Of a DNA stretch of 64,000 bases, positions 12,901-22,353 are shown one piece after another. The DNA is from Plazaster borealis. Its lineage: Eukaryota; Echinodermata; Asteroidea; Forcipulatida; Labidiasteridae. The notes beneath the pieces were generated by a model. The model ran no database searches. It saw only the letters and a list, made by a program, of their open reading frames with translations, and had not been told where the DNA came from. Position numbers and translations under genes: made by a program. The stretch's first letter is position 1, and every line of letters starts with the position of its first letter. Location of the stretch: the NCBI GenBank assembly GCA_021014325.1, contig CM037469.1:17073701-17137700 (forward strand), read 5' to 3'.

Positions 12901-15900
12901 CAATATTGTACAACAATGGTGTTTTTCTTTCATCATTTTCTTGCGAATTCCATGACTAATTGAGCCCAAATTTTCACAGGCTTGTTATATTATGCATATG
13001 TTGAGATACACCAAGTGAGAACACTGGTCTTTGACAATTACCAAACGTGTACGATGCCTTTAAACTAGTATTTCAGAAGGAATTATTTTTTGAAACAATT
13101 TCAATGTTTTTAAAAAATATTTTTGATATTTAAGTTCGCCCCAAGGCTCAAAACAAGGCTAAAAGCCATTCTTGGTAATGGGCTACAAGAGAAACAAATA
13201 TTTAAGATGAAACTAATACAGGGGAGCTGAAGGAGTTTCAACTTTATACCTTGTAAGAAGTTTTGTGACATGTGTAGGGTGTTGTGGTAGGGGGGGGGGG
13301 TTACTGCACAGTCAATCATTTACATGCACAGTACATGTACATGCATGAGCCATATCATTGTATTTTGAAAGCATAGACACATTCAATAATTAAAGGCAGT
13401 GGACACTATTGGTAATTACTCAAAATAATTATTAGCATAAAACCTTACTTGGAAACGAATAATGGGGAGCTGTTGACAGTATAAAACATTTTGAGAAACG
13501 GCTCCCTCTGAAGTAACGTAGTTTTCGAGAAAGAAGTAATTTTCCACGAATTTGATTTTGAGACCTCAGGTTTAGAATTTGAGGTCTCGAAATCAAGCAT
13601 CTGAAAGCACACAACTTTGTGTGACAAGGGTGTTTTTTCTTTCATTATTATCTCGCAACTTCGACGACCAATTGAGTTCAAATTTTCATAGGTTTGTTAT
13701 TTTGTGCATATGTTGAGATACACAAAGTGAGAATACTGGTCTTTGACAATTACCAATAGTGTCCAGTGTCTTTAAATCACAAACAAAACCTATGAAAATA
13801 TTGTGAACAAATGGTTTGTCAGGGATTGTCCAGGGCCCAATTTCATAGAAGAATTGCTTAAAGGGACACATTGCCTTGGATCGGGCGAGTTGGTCTATAA
13901 AAAGCATTTGCAACCGTTTGTTATAAAATGCATATGGTTAGAAAGATGTTTTAAAAGTAGAATACCACGATCCACACAAATATGTCTTGAAATTGCGTGG
14001 TTTTCCTTTTATATCGTGAACAATCCGGTCGACCATTTTGCGGAGTCAAATTTTTGACTCCACAATATGGCCGACCATGTTAGTTCGAAAAGTAAATGGA
14101 AAACCACGCAATTTAGAGGCAAATTTGTGTGGACCATTGTGTTCTACTTTTATAACGTCTTTCTAACCATATGCATTTTATAACAAACGGTTACAAACGA
14201 TTTTTTTCTACCAACTCATCCGATCCAAGGCAACGTTCCCTTTAAGCAGCTGCAGAGAATATTGCTTAACACTTTCCGTCCTACTTTTCCTGCTAAGAAA
14301 AAAATTAGCAGGATACCAGTCAAAAATGGTACATGTAAATTATATTTTGGCTGGTTACCTTATTGATCTGAGCTTACTTTTTGTGCTTAAGCAGCTCTAT
14401 GAAATTGAGCCCTCTTCATATCAGGCATAATATTTCAATTGCTGCAATTTTCTTGTCTTTAAAGATGCTAGGTTTTTGGCTAACTTGTTACGAAATCTTT
14501 GATTTAAATATGTTTTTATAGATTCAAGAAAGTTATATTCTTTCATTAATGTATTGTTGCCCCCCCCCAAAATCTGCCGATGAAAAGTGGTTAACTAATA
14601 AAAAAAAACACTATAAAAGATTTATGTCCATCAACCATGTACAAACGAATGTTGCATGTTTACTTGTATTTTGTGCATTATCCCTGGCTCATGCGAAAGT
14701 TGTTTTAACAATTTTATTTTTTGAAACAGCAACATCTGTCAAATTTCGTTCAGAGAAAAAAAGATGAAAACAAACTTCTTTTGGCGAAATCAGGTCATGC
14801 AGCTTTAACAGTGTGTTTTCTGGAGAGTTGGTTCTAGATTGGTTCTAGAGGAGTCTGAGGAGATAAGTCGAATCTGCCCCTTCTTAAAAACTAAGTGACA
14901 AACTAAACTTACCTGAGTCGTTGCTTGAGTTGTACGGAAGAGTTGCACTAGTGACACCCAAGGAAGATGCTTTATTCTGTACTGATGTTGGAAAACTAAG
15001 ATCTCCAATACTCCCACTTATGCTCATGGCCCGTACCTCCTTATTCCTCGGAGCAAATAACGGCTTCTCATCATCCATCCACCTTCCTCGAGTACAAAAC
15101 CAAGAAAGAAGCTCCCTTCGTATACTCCTGTTCCAAACGGCGTATACGCAAGGGTGCATGATAAAACTTGCATACCACAGCAAGGTCACGGAGGTCAACA
15201 CCCAGTGAGGTATATGAAGAAAGCCGTTAAACGCCTCATACAGGAGTTCCACTGTCACTGGTCCCCATATTATACAAAAAGCACCCATCGTTATCAAAAC
15301 AGTTCGCATCGCCTTAAATGGCGAACTCATTCGTATATTCACCAGTAATGAAGTACGACGAGACCCTCTGCGATTCCGGAGGGCTCCCGTGGCAACAACA
15401 CTCCCATTACTTACTCTCCTCTTGGTGACATGGGCTACTTGTAAAATCTTCAAATAGCACCAAGACATGATTAGTAAAGGGGCGCAGACATAAGCAACTG
15501 AGAAGAAAACTGCGTAAGATGAGTGATGACTCCAGTTGATGAAACAACTGGATCTTGAGAGGTTAAAGCGATACTGAGACCAACCGAAGACTGGAGGAAG
15601 ACTACATACTAGGGCAAGAATCCACGCAAGAATGATCAGTTCGACAGTCCTTGTGCACGTCACTTTTACCGGGTACATCATCGGCTGTGATATTGCAAAA
15701 TATCTGTAAAGAAAAACGATATACCCATCTTATAACATTTCATGGCATAGACTAATTTCAAAAATACATTGTACAAATTGTACATCCTATGCAGTATGTA
15801 AACGAATAAATTAGGCATACCCCCTCCCCAGGTATACAGATTTGTCGGCACATAAAGATTTATATTATTGTGCATACAGTCTTGGATCTGAAAATTAATA

Positions 15901-17335
15901 AAAGAATTAAATTTAATCAGTCCAGTCGCCATATAGACCTTATGCACATGACGTCATTTGAGTAGGGCGCCCTCGCCTAGAGGTCAAAAAGAGGCTGTTC
16001 ATTGGCCAATCCTGTGCGCCACACGTACAAATCTGCTCGTTTCTATTGTTGCGTCATCAGTTTACCTCTAAGATGGCGGCTTGATGACGTCAATGCATAA
16101 GGTCTATTCCATTACAGTACATATTTTGTCTACCTAACTGTTACATCTTGTGTACAAAATGATGATCAGCCCAAGTGTTTTCTCAAAGATCTTGGTAACA
16201 TCATTTTTTTCTTTAACTGTCTGGACCAAATGAGAACCCCACAGTAAACTGAAGGTCCCAATCAGTGGGTACTGATTGTATTTGTAGTACATAAAGCATG
16301 GGTTGCCACCCACCAAGTACTGAGGCCATAAAAATAAAGCAAACCCTTGTAATGGATTTTTGATTGATTCAGTGGTTTAGGTTTAAGATTTCTCTGTGTG
16401 ATAAAGCAATCATGGAGTTAGTTAAGAGACGACTCAAATGTCAACCTATATTTTTCCTTTTTGACGTTCCTTCATAAATACAACTCTGACCTATAAATGT
16501 TATGTTAACAAAACATCAGTATTGTTTGCAGTACCCACTACTTATAGCAGGATTTAAAATGGTCTTCCAAAACCAGGCATGCTCCACAGACTGAATAGTT
16601 ATCATCTGGGCTCAATTTCATAAACTGCTTAAGCCGAAATATTGCTTAATAATTTTCTGCTAAGCAAAATTGTTCAGGATGCCAGTTACAGATGGTACGT
16701 GTGACATGGCAATATTGCTGGTAACCTTACTCTGGTAAGCATAATATTGTTGTGCCAAGCTACTTTTTGTGCTTTAAGCAGCTCTATGAAATTGGGCACA
16801 GCTCTAGACTGCGGGTGGTTGTGAGTTCAAATCCCACCCGCACAGCAAGTGGATGTTTTCCACAGGACTTGGAAAGCTCTGAGTATGAGAGTGCTTATCA
16901 TTCATTGGTGAAAAGTAAATTCAAAATAACAAAGTTTTAATCTTACCTGTCCACAGTGATTATGGTTAAGGTGAGGAGGCTACCAGCAGTGACAGACACC
17001 GTGACAAACCCCGTCAGATTGCACCACATGACCCCAAAGATCCACTCATGACACAAGCAGCTGATCAGGTTAAACGGAAGAACCACAACCCCACCGACAA
17101 AGTTGGACAGCGTCAGACTGAAAACGAATCTGTTGCTGGGCGTCATCAGGTAAGCCTTCTTGTAGAATGTGAACGTGACGAGAAAGTTAAGGAAGCAAAC
17201 AACTAGGAAGATTAGACTGAGAGTGGCTGCCTGGATGACAGTGGTTGCTATGTCTTGGCTGTCAGGTACCGGTCCGGCAGGAGGCTCATCCAAGGAGTCA
17301 GAGCCATTGAGATGGTGATCAATGTTGGAAGCCAT
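3674..17335 (-). CDS. GPR161-like rhodopsin-family G-protein-coupled receptor (3 coding exons)
   Basis: Exons: 16947-17335 (ATG at 17335), 14913-15703, 3674-3924; 476 residues in frame. Splice phases match (2, then 1) and both donors are CAG/GTAAG-type. Exon 1 holds the extracellular tail, TM1-TM3 and the D-R of DRY; exon 2 begins with Y131 and carries TM4-TM7 and helix 8. TM7 has HPCVY (about 313-317) in place of NPxxY, as in GPR161. Blocks such as [10 protein letters not shown] and EWIFGV-WCN resemble human GPR161, a ciliary receptor that restrains Hedgehog signalling through cAMP/PKA (known for the family). Loop 3 has VTKRR (about 222) where human has the ciliary motif VKARK, plus RRGS/RRTS, which are PKA-like sites. 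The second intron contains four histone genes. A possible 5'UTR acceptor lies near 17454. Orthology is inferred from recalled similarity only. Confidence 0.85.
4052..4165. mobile_element. Repeat carrying a histone-type stem-loop (4095-4110)
   Basis: Begins GGTTTGCGGTAACACCAAG, like the elements at 3081 and 47810. Read on the minus strand, 4095-4110 is GGTTCTTTTCAGAACC, which fits the metazoan histone stem-loop with two compensated base changes. The flanks also match the real histone ends nearby: CCAAC on the 5' side, ACC on the 3' side, and an AGAGATCATT purine patch downstream. The sequence following on the plus strand (ACGTTTCGATCAGTATGCTC) is typical of repetitive DNA, perhaps Penelope-like. 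No histone coding remnant is adjacent. Confidence 0.6.
4166..4515. repeat. Tandem array, three units of about 114 bp
   Basis: CATGTGACCTACTCCTAGAA recurs at 4181, 4294 and 4409. Each unit contains an inverted repeat (CTCCTAGAACTATCC facing GTTCTAGGAG). Copies two and three are nearly identical. Confidence 0.85.
4516..5341. other. AT-rich intronic DNA, nothing recognised
   Basis: This lies inside the proposed second intron of the receptor and downstream of the minus-strand H2A gene. No exon, repeat family member or RNA gene was recognised. Confidence 0.5.
5342..5380 (-). terminator. Histone H2A 3' stem-loop and downstream element
   Basis: On the minus strand the stem-loop GGCTCTTTTCAGAGCC occupies 5380-5365, followed by ACCACAC and a purine-rich element AAAAAGAGATT (about 5353-5342). 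These are the SLBP and U7 snRNP signals of replication-dependent histone mRNAs. Distance from the H2A stop codon is about 30 nt. Confidence 0.95.
5410..5787 (-). CDS. Core histone H2A (copy 1)
   Basis: 125 residues, intronless, replication-dependent H2A of the nucleosome core. It starts at the ATG giving [20 protein letters not shown]; the longer frame upstream is 5'UTR. Recognisable elements are the [12 protein letters not shown] helix start, the acidic-patch segment NDEELN and the C-tail [13 protein letters not shown]. Residue 79 (counting Met) is Asn in RINPRH, where most H2As have Ile. The protein is identical to copy 2 at 10756. It is divergently paired with H2B (+) across 422 bp and sits inside the receptor intron in the same orientation as the receptor. 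Confidence 0.97.
   Translation of the reverse strand: MSGRGKGGKARAKAKSRSARAGLQFPVGRVHRFLRKGNYAQRVGAGAPVYLAAVMEYLAAEILELAGNAARDNKKTRINPRHLQLAIRNDEELNKLLSGVTIAQGGVLPNIQAVLLPKKTAKAAK
5788..6209. promoter_or_regulatory. Divergent H2A/H2B promoter, pair 1
   Basis: On the H2A side TATAAATA lies on the minus strand at 5849-5856. On the H2B side TATTTAA lies at 6145-6151, preceded by ATTTGCAT at 6127-6134, the octamer typical of H2B promoters. CCAAT boxes occur at 5894-5898, 6044-6048 and, on the minus strand, 6087-6091. The order octamer, TATA, start is canonical for cell-cycle-regulated H2B. Confidence 0.88.
6210..6581 (+). CDS. Core histone H2B (copy 1)
   Basis: 123 residues, intronless. It has a basic N-tail ([20 protein letters not shown]), then [20 protein letters not shown] and the histone-fold helices, and ends AVTKYTTSK with the conserved C-terminal ubiquitylation-site lysine region. 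The tail lacks the SPKK repeats of sea-urchin sperm H2B. The protein is identical to copy 2 at 10001-10372. It is transcribed away from H2A copy 1, followed 30 nt after its stop codon by a histone stem-loop. Confidence 0.97.
   Translation: MPPKISGKGQKKAGKAKGAPPGGNKKRRRKRKESYGIYIYKVMKQVHPDTGISSRAMSIMNSFVNDIFERIAAEASRLAHYNKKSTITSREVQTAVRLLLPGELAKHAVSEGTKAVTKYTTSK
6612..6651 (+). terminator. Histone H2B copy 1 stem-loop and downstream element
   Basis: GGCTCTTTTCAGAGCC at 6612-6627, then ACCACATATTC and AAAAAAGAGATT at about 6639-6650, the expected U7-pairing purine element. Confidence 0.95.
6647..7164. repeat. 264-bp direct duplication of the H2B 3' flank
   Basis: GATTGAATCATTG occurs at 6647 and 6911, and GGGAAGTAGATGTT at 6871 and 7135, both offset by 264. 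Shared interior motifs include AAATAAGTTCTAGGGC, TTGGGCAACATCAACCAGTC and CCCGTCGAATATGTCCA. The duplication starts inside the downstream element, so the second copy keeps part of a histone 3' signal without its stem-loop. Confidence 0.85.
7165..8107. other. Intronic DNA with one degraded family B relic
   Basis: 7262-7595 (GGCAATAAAAACTT, CACTTCGAAGTACTGC, CAGATTATTCTTCCTGCGTG) matches the element at 32549-32855, a diverged TTAA-type MITE. The remainder holds homopolymer runs (A/T tract and C9 near 7784). No gene recognised. Confidence 0.5.
8108..8477. mobile_element. Family B MITE (TTAA-flanked)
   Basis: Terminal inverted repeats AGGCACTGAACACGTTTGG and CCAAACGTGTACAGTGCCT, with TTAA next to both ends (8103-8106 with one extra A, 8478-8481). 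Interior hallmarks are TTCTCACTTGGTGTATCCCA, CATATGCATAAAATAACAAG and TTACTTCAGAGGGAGTCGTT. No transposase. Confidence 0.85.
8709..8885. mobile_element. Family C foldback MITE
   Basis: AGACCTTTATCATGGTGCGG at the left faces ATGATAGAGGTCTATA at the right; both arms carry an ATCTTG/CAAGATGG core. Relatives lie at 34725-34902 and 62069-62229. Confidence 0.75.
8888..9187. mobile_element. Degraded family B MITE
   Basis: Only the right end is clear: CACCAAGTGAGGATACTGGT, then AACTGCCT next to TTAA at 9188-9191. The left end is lost or abuts the family C element. Confidence 0.5.
9188..9930. other. Intronic DNA, nothing recognised
   Basis: Contains a G10 run near 9303. No exon, RNA gene or assignable repeat was found. 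It ends at the 3' processing element of the minus-strand H2B. Confidence 0.45.
9931..9970 (-). terminator. Histone H2B copy 2 stem-loop and downstream element
   Basis: On the minus strand GGCTCTTTTCAGAGCC spans 9970-9955, followed by ACCACATATTC and AAAAAAGAGAAAT (about 9943-9931). Confidence 0.95.
10001..10372 (-). CDS. Core histone H2B (copy 2)
   Basis: 123 residues, identical in protein sequence to copy 1 and nearly so in nucleotides through the stop codon and stem-loop. Similarity drops downstream of the purine element and within the promoter. It starts [10 protein letters not shown] and ends YTTSK. It is divergent from H2A copy 2 across 383 bp and lies in the same orientation as the host receptor gene. 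Confidence 0.97.
   Translation of the reverse strand: MPPKISGKGQKKAGKAKGAPPGGNKKRRRKRKESYGIYIYKVMKQVHPDTGISSRAMSIMNSFVNDIFERIAAEASRLAHYNKKSTITSREVQTAVRLLLPGELAKHAVSEGTKAVTKYTTSK
10373..10755. promoter_or_regulatory. Divergent H2B/H2A promoter, pair 2
   Basis: On the H2B side (minus strand) TATAAATA spans 10432-10439 and the ATTTGCAT octamer spans 10449-10456 (ATGCAAAT as printed). On the H2A side TATAAAA lies at 10684-10690. CCAAT boxes on the minus strand occur at 10507-10511 and 10654-10658. The H2A leader just before the ATG is similar to that of copy 1 (CGTATCTAATACGCC), suggesting a conserved transcription-start region. Confidence 0.87.
10756..11133 (+). CDS. Core histone H2A (copy 2)
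   Basis: 125 residues, identical protein to copy 1 including Asn79. The start is the ATG at 10756, after the leader shared with copy 1; the 35-codon upstream extension in the same frame contains the TATA box and is not coding. It ends KTAKAAK and is followed by its own stem-loop at 11162. Intronless, replication-dependent type. Confidence 0.97.
   Translation: MSGRGKGGKARAKAKSRSARAGLQFPVGRVHRFLRKGNYAQRVGAGAPVYLAAVMEYLAAEILELAGNAARDNKKTRINPRHLQLAIRNDEELNKLLSGVTIAQGGVLPNIQAVLLPKKTAKAAK
11162..11202 (+). terminator. Histone H2A copy 2 stem-loop and downstream element
   Basis: GGCTCTTTTCAGAGCC at 11162-11177, then ACCACATCTTCC and AAAAAGAGATTGA at about 11189-11202. Confidence 0.95.
11203..12690. 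other. Intronic DNA, no gene recognised
   Basis: About 11423-11545 (GCATGATATTCTTCCT, AATTTCCGATTTTATG) belongs to the interspersed family also seen at 24500 and 53908. A G13 run lies near 12380. Nothing else could be assigned. Confidence 0.5.
12691..13059. mobile_element. Family B MITE (TTAA-flanked)
   Basis: Ends AGGCATCGTACACGTTTGG and CCAAACGTGTACGATGCCT, flanked by TTAA at 12687-12690 and 13060-13063. It lies in the opposite orientation to the copy at 8108. Confidence 0.85.
13394..13771. mobile_element. Family B MITE (TTAA-flanked)
   Basis: Ends AGGCAGTGGACACTATTGG and CCAATAGTGTCCAGTGTCT, flanked by TTAA at 13390-13393 and 13772-13775. The interior has the palindrome ATTTTGAGACCTCAGG... 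facing GAGGTCTCGAAATC. Confidence 0.85.
13833..14412. mobile_element. Family A MITE split by a nested insertion
   Basis: The family A element begins GGGCCCAATTTCATAG at 13833, is interrupted at TTAA (13858-13861), and resumes at 14246 (GCAGCTGCAGAG) through CTCTATGAAATTGAGCCC at 14412. Intact relatives read GCTTAAGCA at the interruption point, so the empty site is known. Confidence 0.85.
13862..14241. mobile_element. 380-bp TTAA-type MITE nested in family A
   Basis: Ends AGGGACACATTGCCTTGGAT and ATCCAAGGCAACGTTCCCT. The two arms are largely complementary through the element (CATATGGTTAGAAAGA facing TCTTTCTAACCATATG). TTAA is duplicated on both sides (13858-13861, 14242-14245). Structure suggests a non-autonomous piggyBac-type element. 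Confidence 0.85.
14413..14912. other. Start of receptor intron 2, no exon assigned
   Basis: Contains a C9 run near 14561. A weak acceptor at 14855-14856 (CTCCTCAG on the minus strand) would give a 17-codon terminal exon (14805-14854) in frame, but the intron would be only 58 bp. I prefer the exon at 3674-3924. Confidence 0.4.
15934..16106. mobile_element. Family D foldback MITE
   Basis: TAGACCTTATGCACATGACG faces TGACGTCAATGCATAAGGTCTA. It lies within intron 1 of the GPR161-like gene. Confidence 0.75.
16608..16798. mobile_element. Family A palindromic MITE
   Basis: GGGCTCAATTTCATAAACTG to AGCAGCTCTATGAAATTGGGC. It lies in intron 1 of the GPR161-like gene, about 150 bp from exon 1. The following 16799-16900 has a tRNA B-box-like GAGTTCAAATCC, perhaps a SINE relic. 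Confidence 0.75.
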
Positions 17336-17529
17336 GGTGAGTAAGCGAGCACTGTTTGGGGGTTTATTAACACCAAAATGGATTGCTAACAGATTTCAAG
17401 CGCCCATCTTGCTGATTTATCCATTTCTCTAAAATCTAGTCATGCTGACACCTGAAAAGAGTGAAAAGGGTAAAAATTAATTGTGATTTTTCACTTCATA
17501 TTATTACACAGAACTTCTACAGCGCAGTA

Positions 17530-17840
17530 TAGACCCAATTCACATGACGTTATTACCACAATATCCTTAGTTGCACCATTTTTGGAGTCTATGTCCCGGG
17601 GTCGATTTCACAAAACTCTTCCTAACTTAGGACTAGTCCTAGGCAATGCTAAGAGATAGGACTAGTCTTAATTAAGTACTGGTCCTAACTTAAGACTAGT
17701 CCTATCTCTTAGCATTGCCTAGGACTAGTCCTAAGTTAGGAAGAGTTTTGTGAAATTAACCCCCTGGTGTAATTATAGTGTAGTGCGCATTTTAATGCAA
17801 TCCGGTGTTTACATGCCTACCAAAATGGCGAGTGCGGCAG
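17530..17840. mobile_element. MITE relic interrupted by a long palindrome
   Basis: The flanking parts (ATGACGTTATTACCACAATA and AGTGTAGTGCGCATTTTA...CCAAAATGG) match an uninterrupted element at about 42900-43015 (GTAGTGCGCATTTTACGCAA, CCCAAAATGG). The palindrome at 17598-17764 sits between them. Confidence 0.55.
17598..17764. repeat. 167-bp near-perfect palindrome
   Basis: Two 73-bp arms (17598-17670 and 17692-17764) are complementary with two mismatches near the tips, around a 21-nt loop. The tips read GGGGTCGATTTCACAAAACT and its complement; the arms repeat GGACTAGTCC, itself palindromic. It is probably a young foldback MITE insertion. Confidence 0.93.
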
Positions 17841-18229
17841 ACATTAGCACGTGTGACGCTGGTGCATGGGGTCAATACATATCTGGCAGAAGTTGTCTTT
17901 CAAAGGTGTACATTATTTGTACGTAGAGAGGAAATTTTATCGGAGCTTCATGAGGAGCAAGGAATATTTCTTTCACTGTATCGTAAAAATTTAAAATTCT
18001 GAAATTTTGGTGAAGTCTCCCCTTCGTCCAGAAATAACACCTTTGAATTGAACATCCCGGGTTTCAAAGGAAGATTCATAGACTTGTTGTGGAGCCCCTT
18101 TCTATAGTTTTGGAAACCCGCTACGACCTCATCACCAACAAACCGAGAGGTGTATTGATTATGTAACCATTAAAATCACACACTATACAACAGCCACAGA
18201 GCCTGGAATTTCTGCAGACATGATTTTTA
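17841..18229. other. Intergenic DNA, nothing recognised
   Basis: Upstream of the receptor start region and before the tandem units at 18230. No coding or RNA feature was supported. Confidence 0.4.
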
Positions 18230-18790
18230 CACAGTTCATTGACATTGGAAGAAAACACAAAATCTTACATTTTATGGAATTTGCGACAGGCATATTCTTG
18301 TTTATATTTAGTAGTTTAATTATACAAATGGTAAAATATCTCATATGATCACTGAAGTGTCTTGCCTGCCAAGAAATGCAATGGAATTTACAAGGTAGCA
18401 TTTCGTAAACAATATGACAGCGGATGGAATTTGCGACAGGCATATTCTTGTTTATGTATAGTAGTTTAAAAACGGTAAAATATCTCATATGACCACTGAA
18501 GTATCTTGCCTGCCAGGATATGCCATGGAATGTACAAGGTAGCATTTCGTAAACAAGATCACAGCGGTCTTCATGTATAGTTGTATACCCACAGTCTTTT
18601 ATTACATTTTCTTGTTTTGATGTAGAATTATAATACAAAATGTAAAGTGTCTCATATGACCAGTGTAGTATCTTGCCCGCCAGAAAATACCATGGAATGT
18701 ACAAGGTGGCCTTTTGTATAAACCAGATGACCGGGGTCTTCATGTACATGTATGTATACATGTATGTACATGTACATGTATGTATGTATA
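18230..18790. repeat. Three diverged tandem units plus ACATGTATG microsatellite
   Basis: Units near 18281, 18424 and 18600 share GGAATTTGCGACAGGCATAT (first two), ATATGACCACTGAAGTATCT and CCATGGAATGTACAAGGT. They end in a TACATGTATG-type microsatellite at 18741-18790. A weak single-copy relative lies near 29060-29150. Confidence 0.75.
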
Positions 18791-20206
18791 AATGTCATTG
18801 TATTATCAGAAGAGAGGGGCAGTAGAACAAAGGAACACAAAAGGAACAATGCTGTCCTCACTTTGGAATCCTTTGTATTTTTATGTCCTCACGTTTTGTT
18901 CGTGCGCTTAGTCTATGGAGAGTGTTAAGTTAGAGGAACAAAGGAAAGTCTTTACATAGATAGCACTAAATAGATGTATGTATGTATACCCACAGTCTTT
19001 TTACAGGTCCTAGACTTTTGGGGATTTTGGTATAAATGACAAACAGCGCTACTCTTATACTGGTATGGCAAGGATTTGAACCCATTTTTCCCCCAACACA
19101 ACTTGAAGCAAAAGAAAATATCCTTGCACATAGCACTACTTGCACTTGCCCTCCCTCAAGCATCATTTTTTTTATTCAGGCCCTGGAAAAAAAGTGGCAA
19201 AAAGTACATGTACAAAGGCTGACCTACATGTACATTTGGAAAAGACTTTCAGATTCATCAAGCATGTTTATTGTATTTTCCATTTATTCTGCTTTAGAAT
19301 AATATTTTAGTTAATTTTCATGACTACCCACAAATCAATTGCCCTGGGAACATTTTTCAATGCTAGAGAATTTCCCCCAAACACTACATGTGTATATAAA
19401 TATGATGTTCAACTCGCGCAAGCGGTTGATTACTTTTCAGATCACTACAACTGAAAAACCCATGTAATTTCCATGACCACCTTGATAAAATTTCCCATGG
19501 TTGGGTCATAGAGAAAGGACTTCAATTCACTTGGATTGTGTACTGTGGGTTTGCATTAATAAAGTACTGTGTAGTGTATGATGAACATTGTACATGTACA
19601 TGTACATGTACATGCATAACATGTACATGCACAGTGTACAGTCATGTACAATGTACAATGTACATGTACAGTGATTACATGATGATGAAGACTAAAAAAC
19701 ATTCTATCCCAAACCGTTACTGATTTGGTTCCTATTTTTTGAACTGCCAAAGACCATCGTTACAAGTACCGTTCAAACCACCGGAAGGTAGATGACAAGA
19801 ATATGACTAGAGTAACCTAGTGTTTGACGGCTTTTACACTTGTGGGTCTCACATTACACTTAAAACAGATCTGCCCGAATTTGTCTCCTATGAGTCCTAA
19901 TTTCATTGAACCACCATTGAATTGTAGTCTATAAATAACTCCTACCCCTAGCTTATAATATTACATGTAATAGAAAACAAAATTTAGATAACACTAGGCC
20001 TACAGCTCCTTGCGAGACACCCCCAAGGGTTGGTTTACAACAACAAAATGCATTTTAAAATAAAACTTTTAATTTTATTTGTAATATTAAAAGAAGTAAA
20101 GTCAGGGCAAAAAAGTAAAGTCAGAGAATTCCTTCATTTTAAAATTAAATAACAACATAAAAACCAATGAATTCATTTTATTATAAACTAGATAAGACAG
20201 TGATAT
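18791..20206. other. Intergenic DNA; ACATGT-rich stretch at 19585-19675
   Basis: 19585-19675 is built of overlapping TGTACA/ACATGT units, able to form many small hairpins. The rest shows no gene. Confidence 0.55.
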
Positions 20207-20245
20207 CAATCTCTTTTTTGACTTTGTGTGGCTCTGAAAAGAGCC
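20207..20245 (-). terminator. Histone H3 stem-loop and downstream element
   Basis: Minus-strand GGCTCTTTTCAGAGCC at 20245-20230, then ACACAAAGTC and AAAAAAGAGATTGA (about 20220-20207). Confidence 0.95.
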
Positions 20246-20274
20246 GGTGGTTTTGAGGATTGGGAAGTCCCTGT

Positions 20275-20890
<616 letters not shown>

Positions 20891-21129
20891 ATGTGAAACC
20901 TTCCCGCGGTATGTGTGCCCGTAGGTTTGTACACGTTTTGGAATACACCTGTAAAACTGCAGTTGATGAGATACTCGCGGGAAAAGAAAATTGTCAATAA
21001 AATAAATTATGCCAATGAGTTTTTAAATTTCCATACCTCATTTTATAGAGATAAAATACCTGCTCGGAATATTACCATCATCATCGTCAAACCTGAGCAG
21101 CACACAAGTCGTGTATTTTTGTGTGTACA

Positions 21130-21455
21130 AACTACATGTTCAATTTTGATAAAAATCTATTCACGTGTACGGTAGGCCCTATGACTTGAGAAATGTTAAT
21201 TCCCACTCCAAGAATTATAATTTGAGTCGAGGTTCGTTTATTTATATTTTGTAGACATACGTTTACAATTTTCAATCATGATTGATGTTTTTGTGCATCT
21301 AGTTTTGATAAAAATCTGTTCACGTGTATTATGACTTGAGAAATGTCATTCCTCCAAGAATGATAAAACTTTGATTTGAGTGGAGGTTCGTTTATTTTGT
21401 TTTGTAGACATACGTTTACAATTTGCAATCATGATTGGTATTTTTTTCTATCTAT
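21130..21455. repeat. Tandem duplication, about 165-bp unit
   Basis: TTTTGATAAAAATCTATTCACGTGT and its copy (only one base different) start near 21136 and 21303. Both units continue through TATGACTTGAGAAATGT, GAGGTTCGTTTATTT and TGTAGACATACGTTTACAAT. Confidence 0.85.
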
Positions 21456-21996
21456 CTACATGTACATGATCTTTTTTGATCTAATTTGCCGAATTAAATT
21501 TTTAGAATTTTGATGGAGTTGAATCGTTCAAAGCATAGACTGTACCTTCATGAAATTTGTATTTCTTGCTTAACATTTCGCCCAAAATGCATGTATATAT
21601 GCAAAATTGTTTGTACATGCCTATGATATAATGATGGATATGAGATATATGTCGGGCGGATCCCGACAATAAATACTTGATTTTAAGTTTTTAACACTAG
21701 AGGGCCTACTTATAATTCATTCTCGTGTCAAATTGGTCCCACATCTTTTTACTGAGATCATGGAGGAAGAAAATCCTCCATGCTGAGATCTAGGGTACGC
21801 AAGCCATACTTTACACAGTAGGTCAAACTTGTCAACAAAAGTTCACCTACACAACCTTATGACAAATTAACGAGTCTTTTAAGTTCTACATGTATACTTT
21901 TTCCACTGTGTACCTTTTGCAGAAGGGTCGATGTTCCTAAAGTTTGCCATCATACTTTCAGTCTGCTGATACAAGAAATGGTCCATTCTCATTTAA
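21456..21996. other. Intergenic DNA, nothing recognised
   Basis: AT-rich; no exon, RNA gene or repeat assigned. Confidence 0.4.
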
Positions 21997-22353
21997 AGAC
22001 ACTGGACACTATTGGTAATTGTCAAAGACCAGTCTTCTCACTTGGTGTATCTCAACATATGCATAAAATAACAAACCTGTGAAAATTTGAGCTCAATTGG
22101 TCGTCAAAGTTGCGAGATAATAATGCAAGAAAAAACACCCTTGTCACACGAAGTTGTGTGCTTTCAGATGCTTGATTTCGAGACCTCAAAATCTAATTCG
22201 TGGAAAATTACTTCTTTCTCGAAAACTACGTTACTTCAGAGGGAGCCGTTTCTCACAATGTTTTATACTATCAACAGCTCCCCATTACTCGTTACCAAGT
22301 AAGGTTTTATGCCAACAATTATTTTGAGTAATTACCAATAGTGTCCACTGCCT
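21997..22353. mobile_element. Family B MITE (TTAA-flanked)
   Basis: Ends AGACACTGGACACTATTGG and CCAATAGTGTCCACTGCCT with TTAA at 21993-21996 and 22354-22357. Confidence 0.85.

Noticed and set aside
14805..14854. Alternative terminal exon for the GPR161-like gene
   Set aside because: It keeps frame but requires a 58-bp intron with a poor pyrimidine tract and gives no conserved tail; the exon at 3674-3924 fits better.
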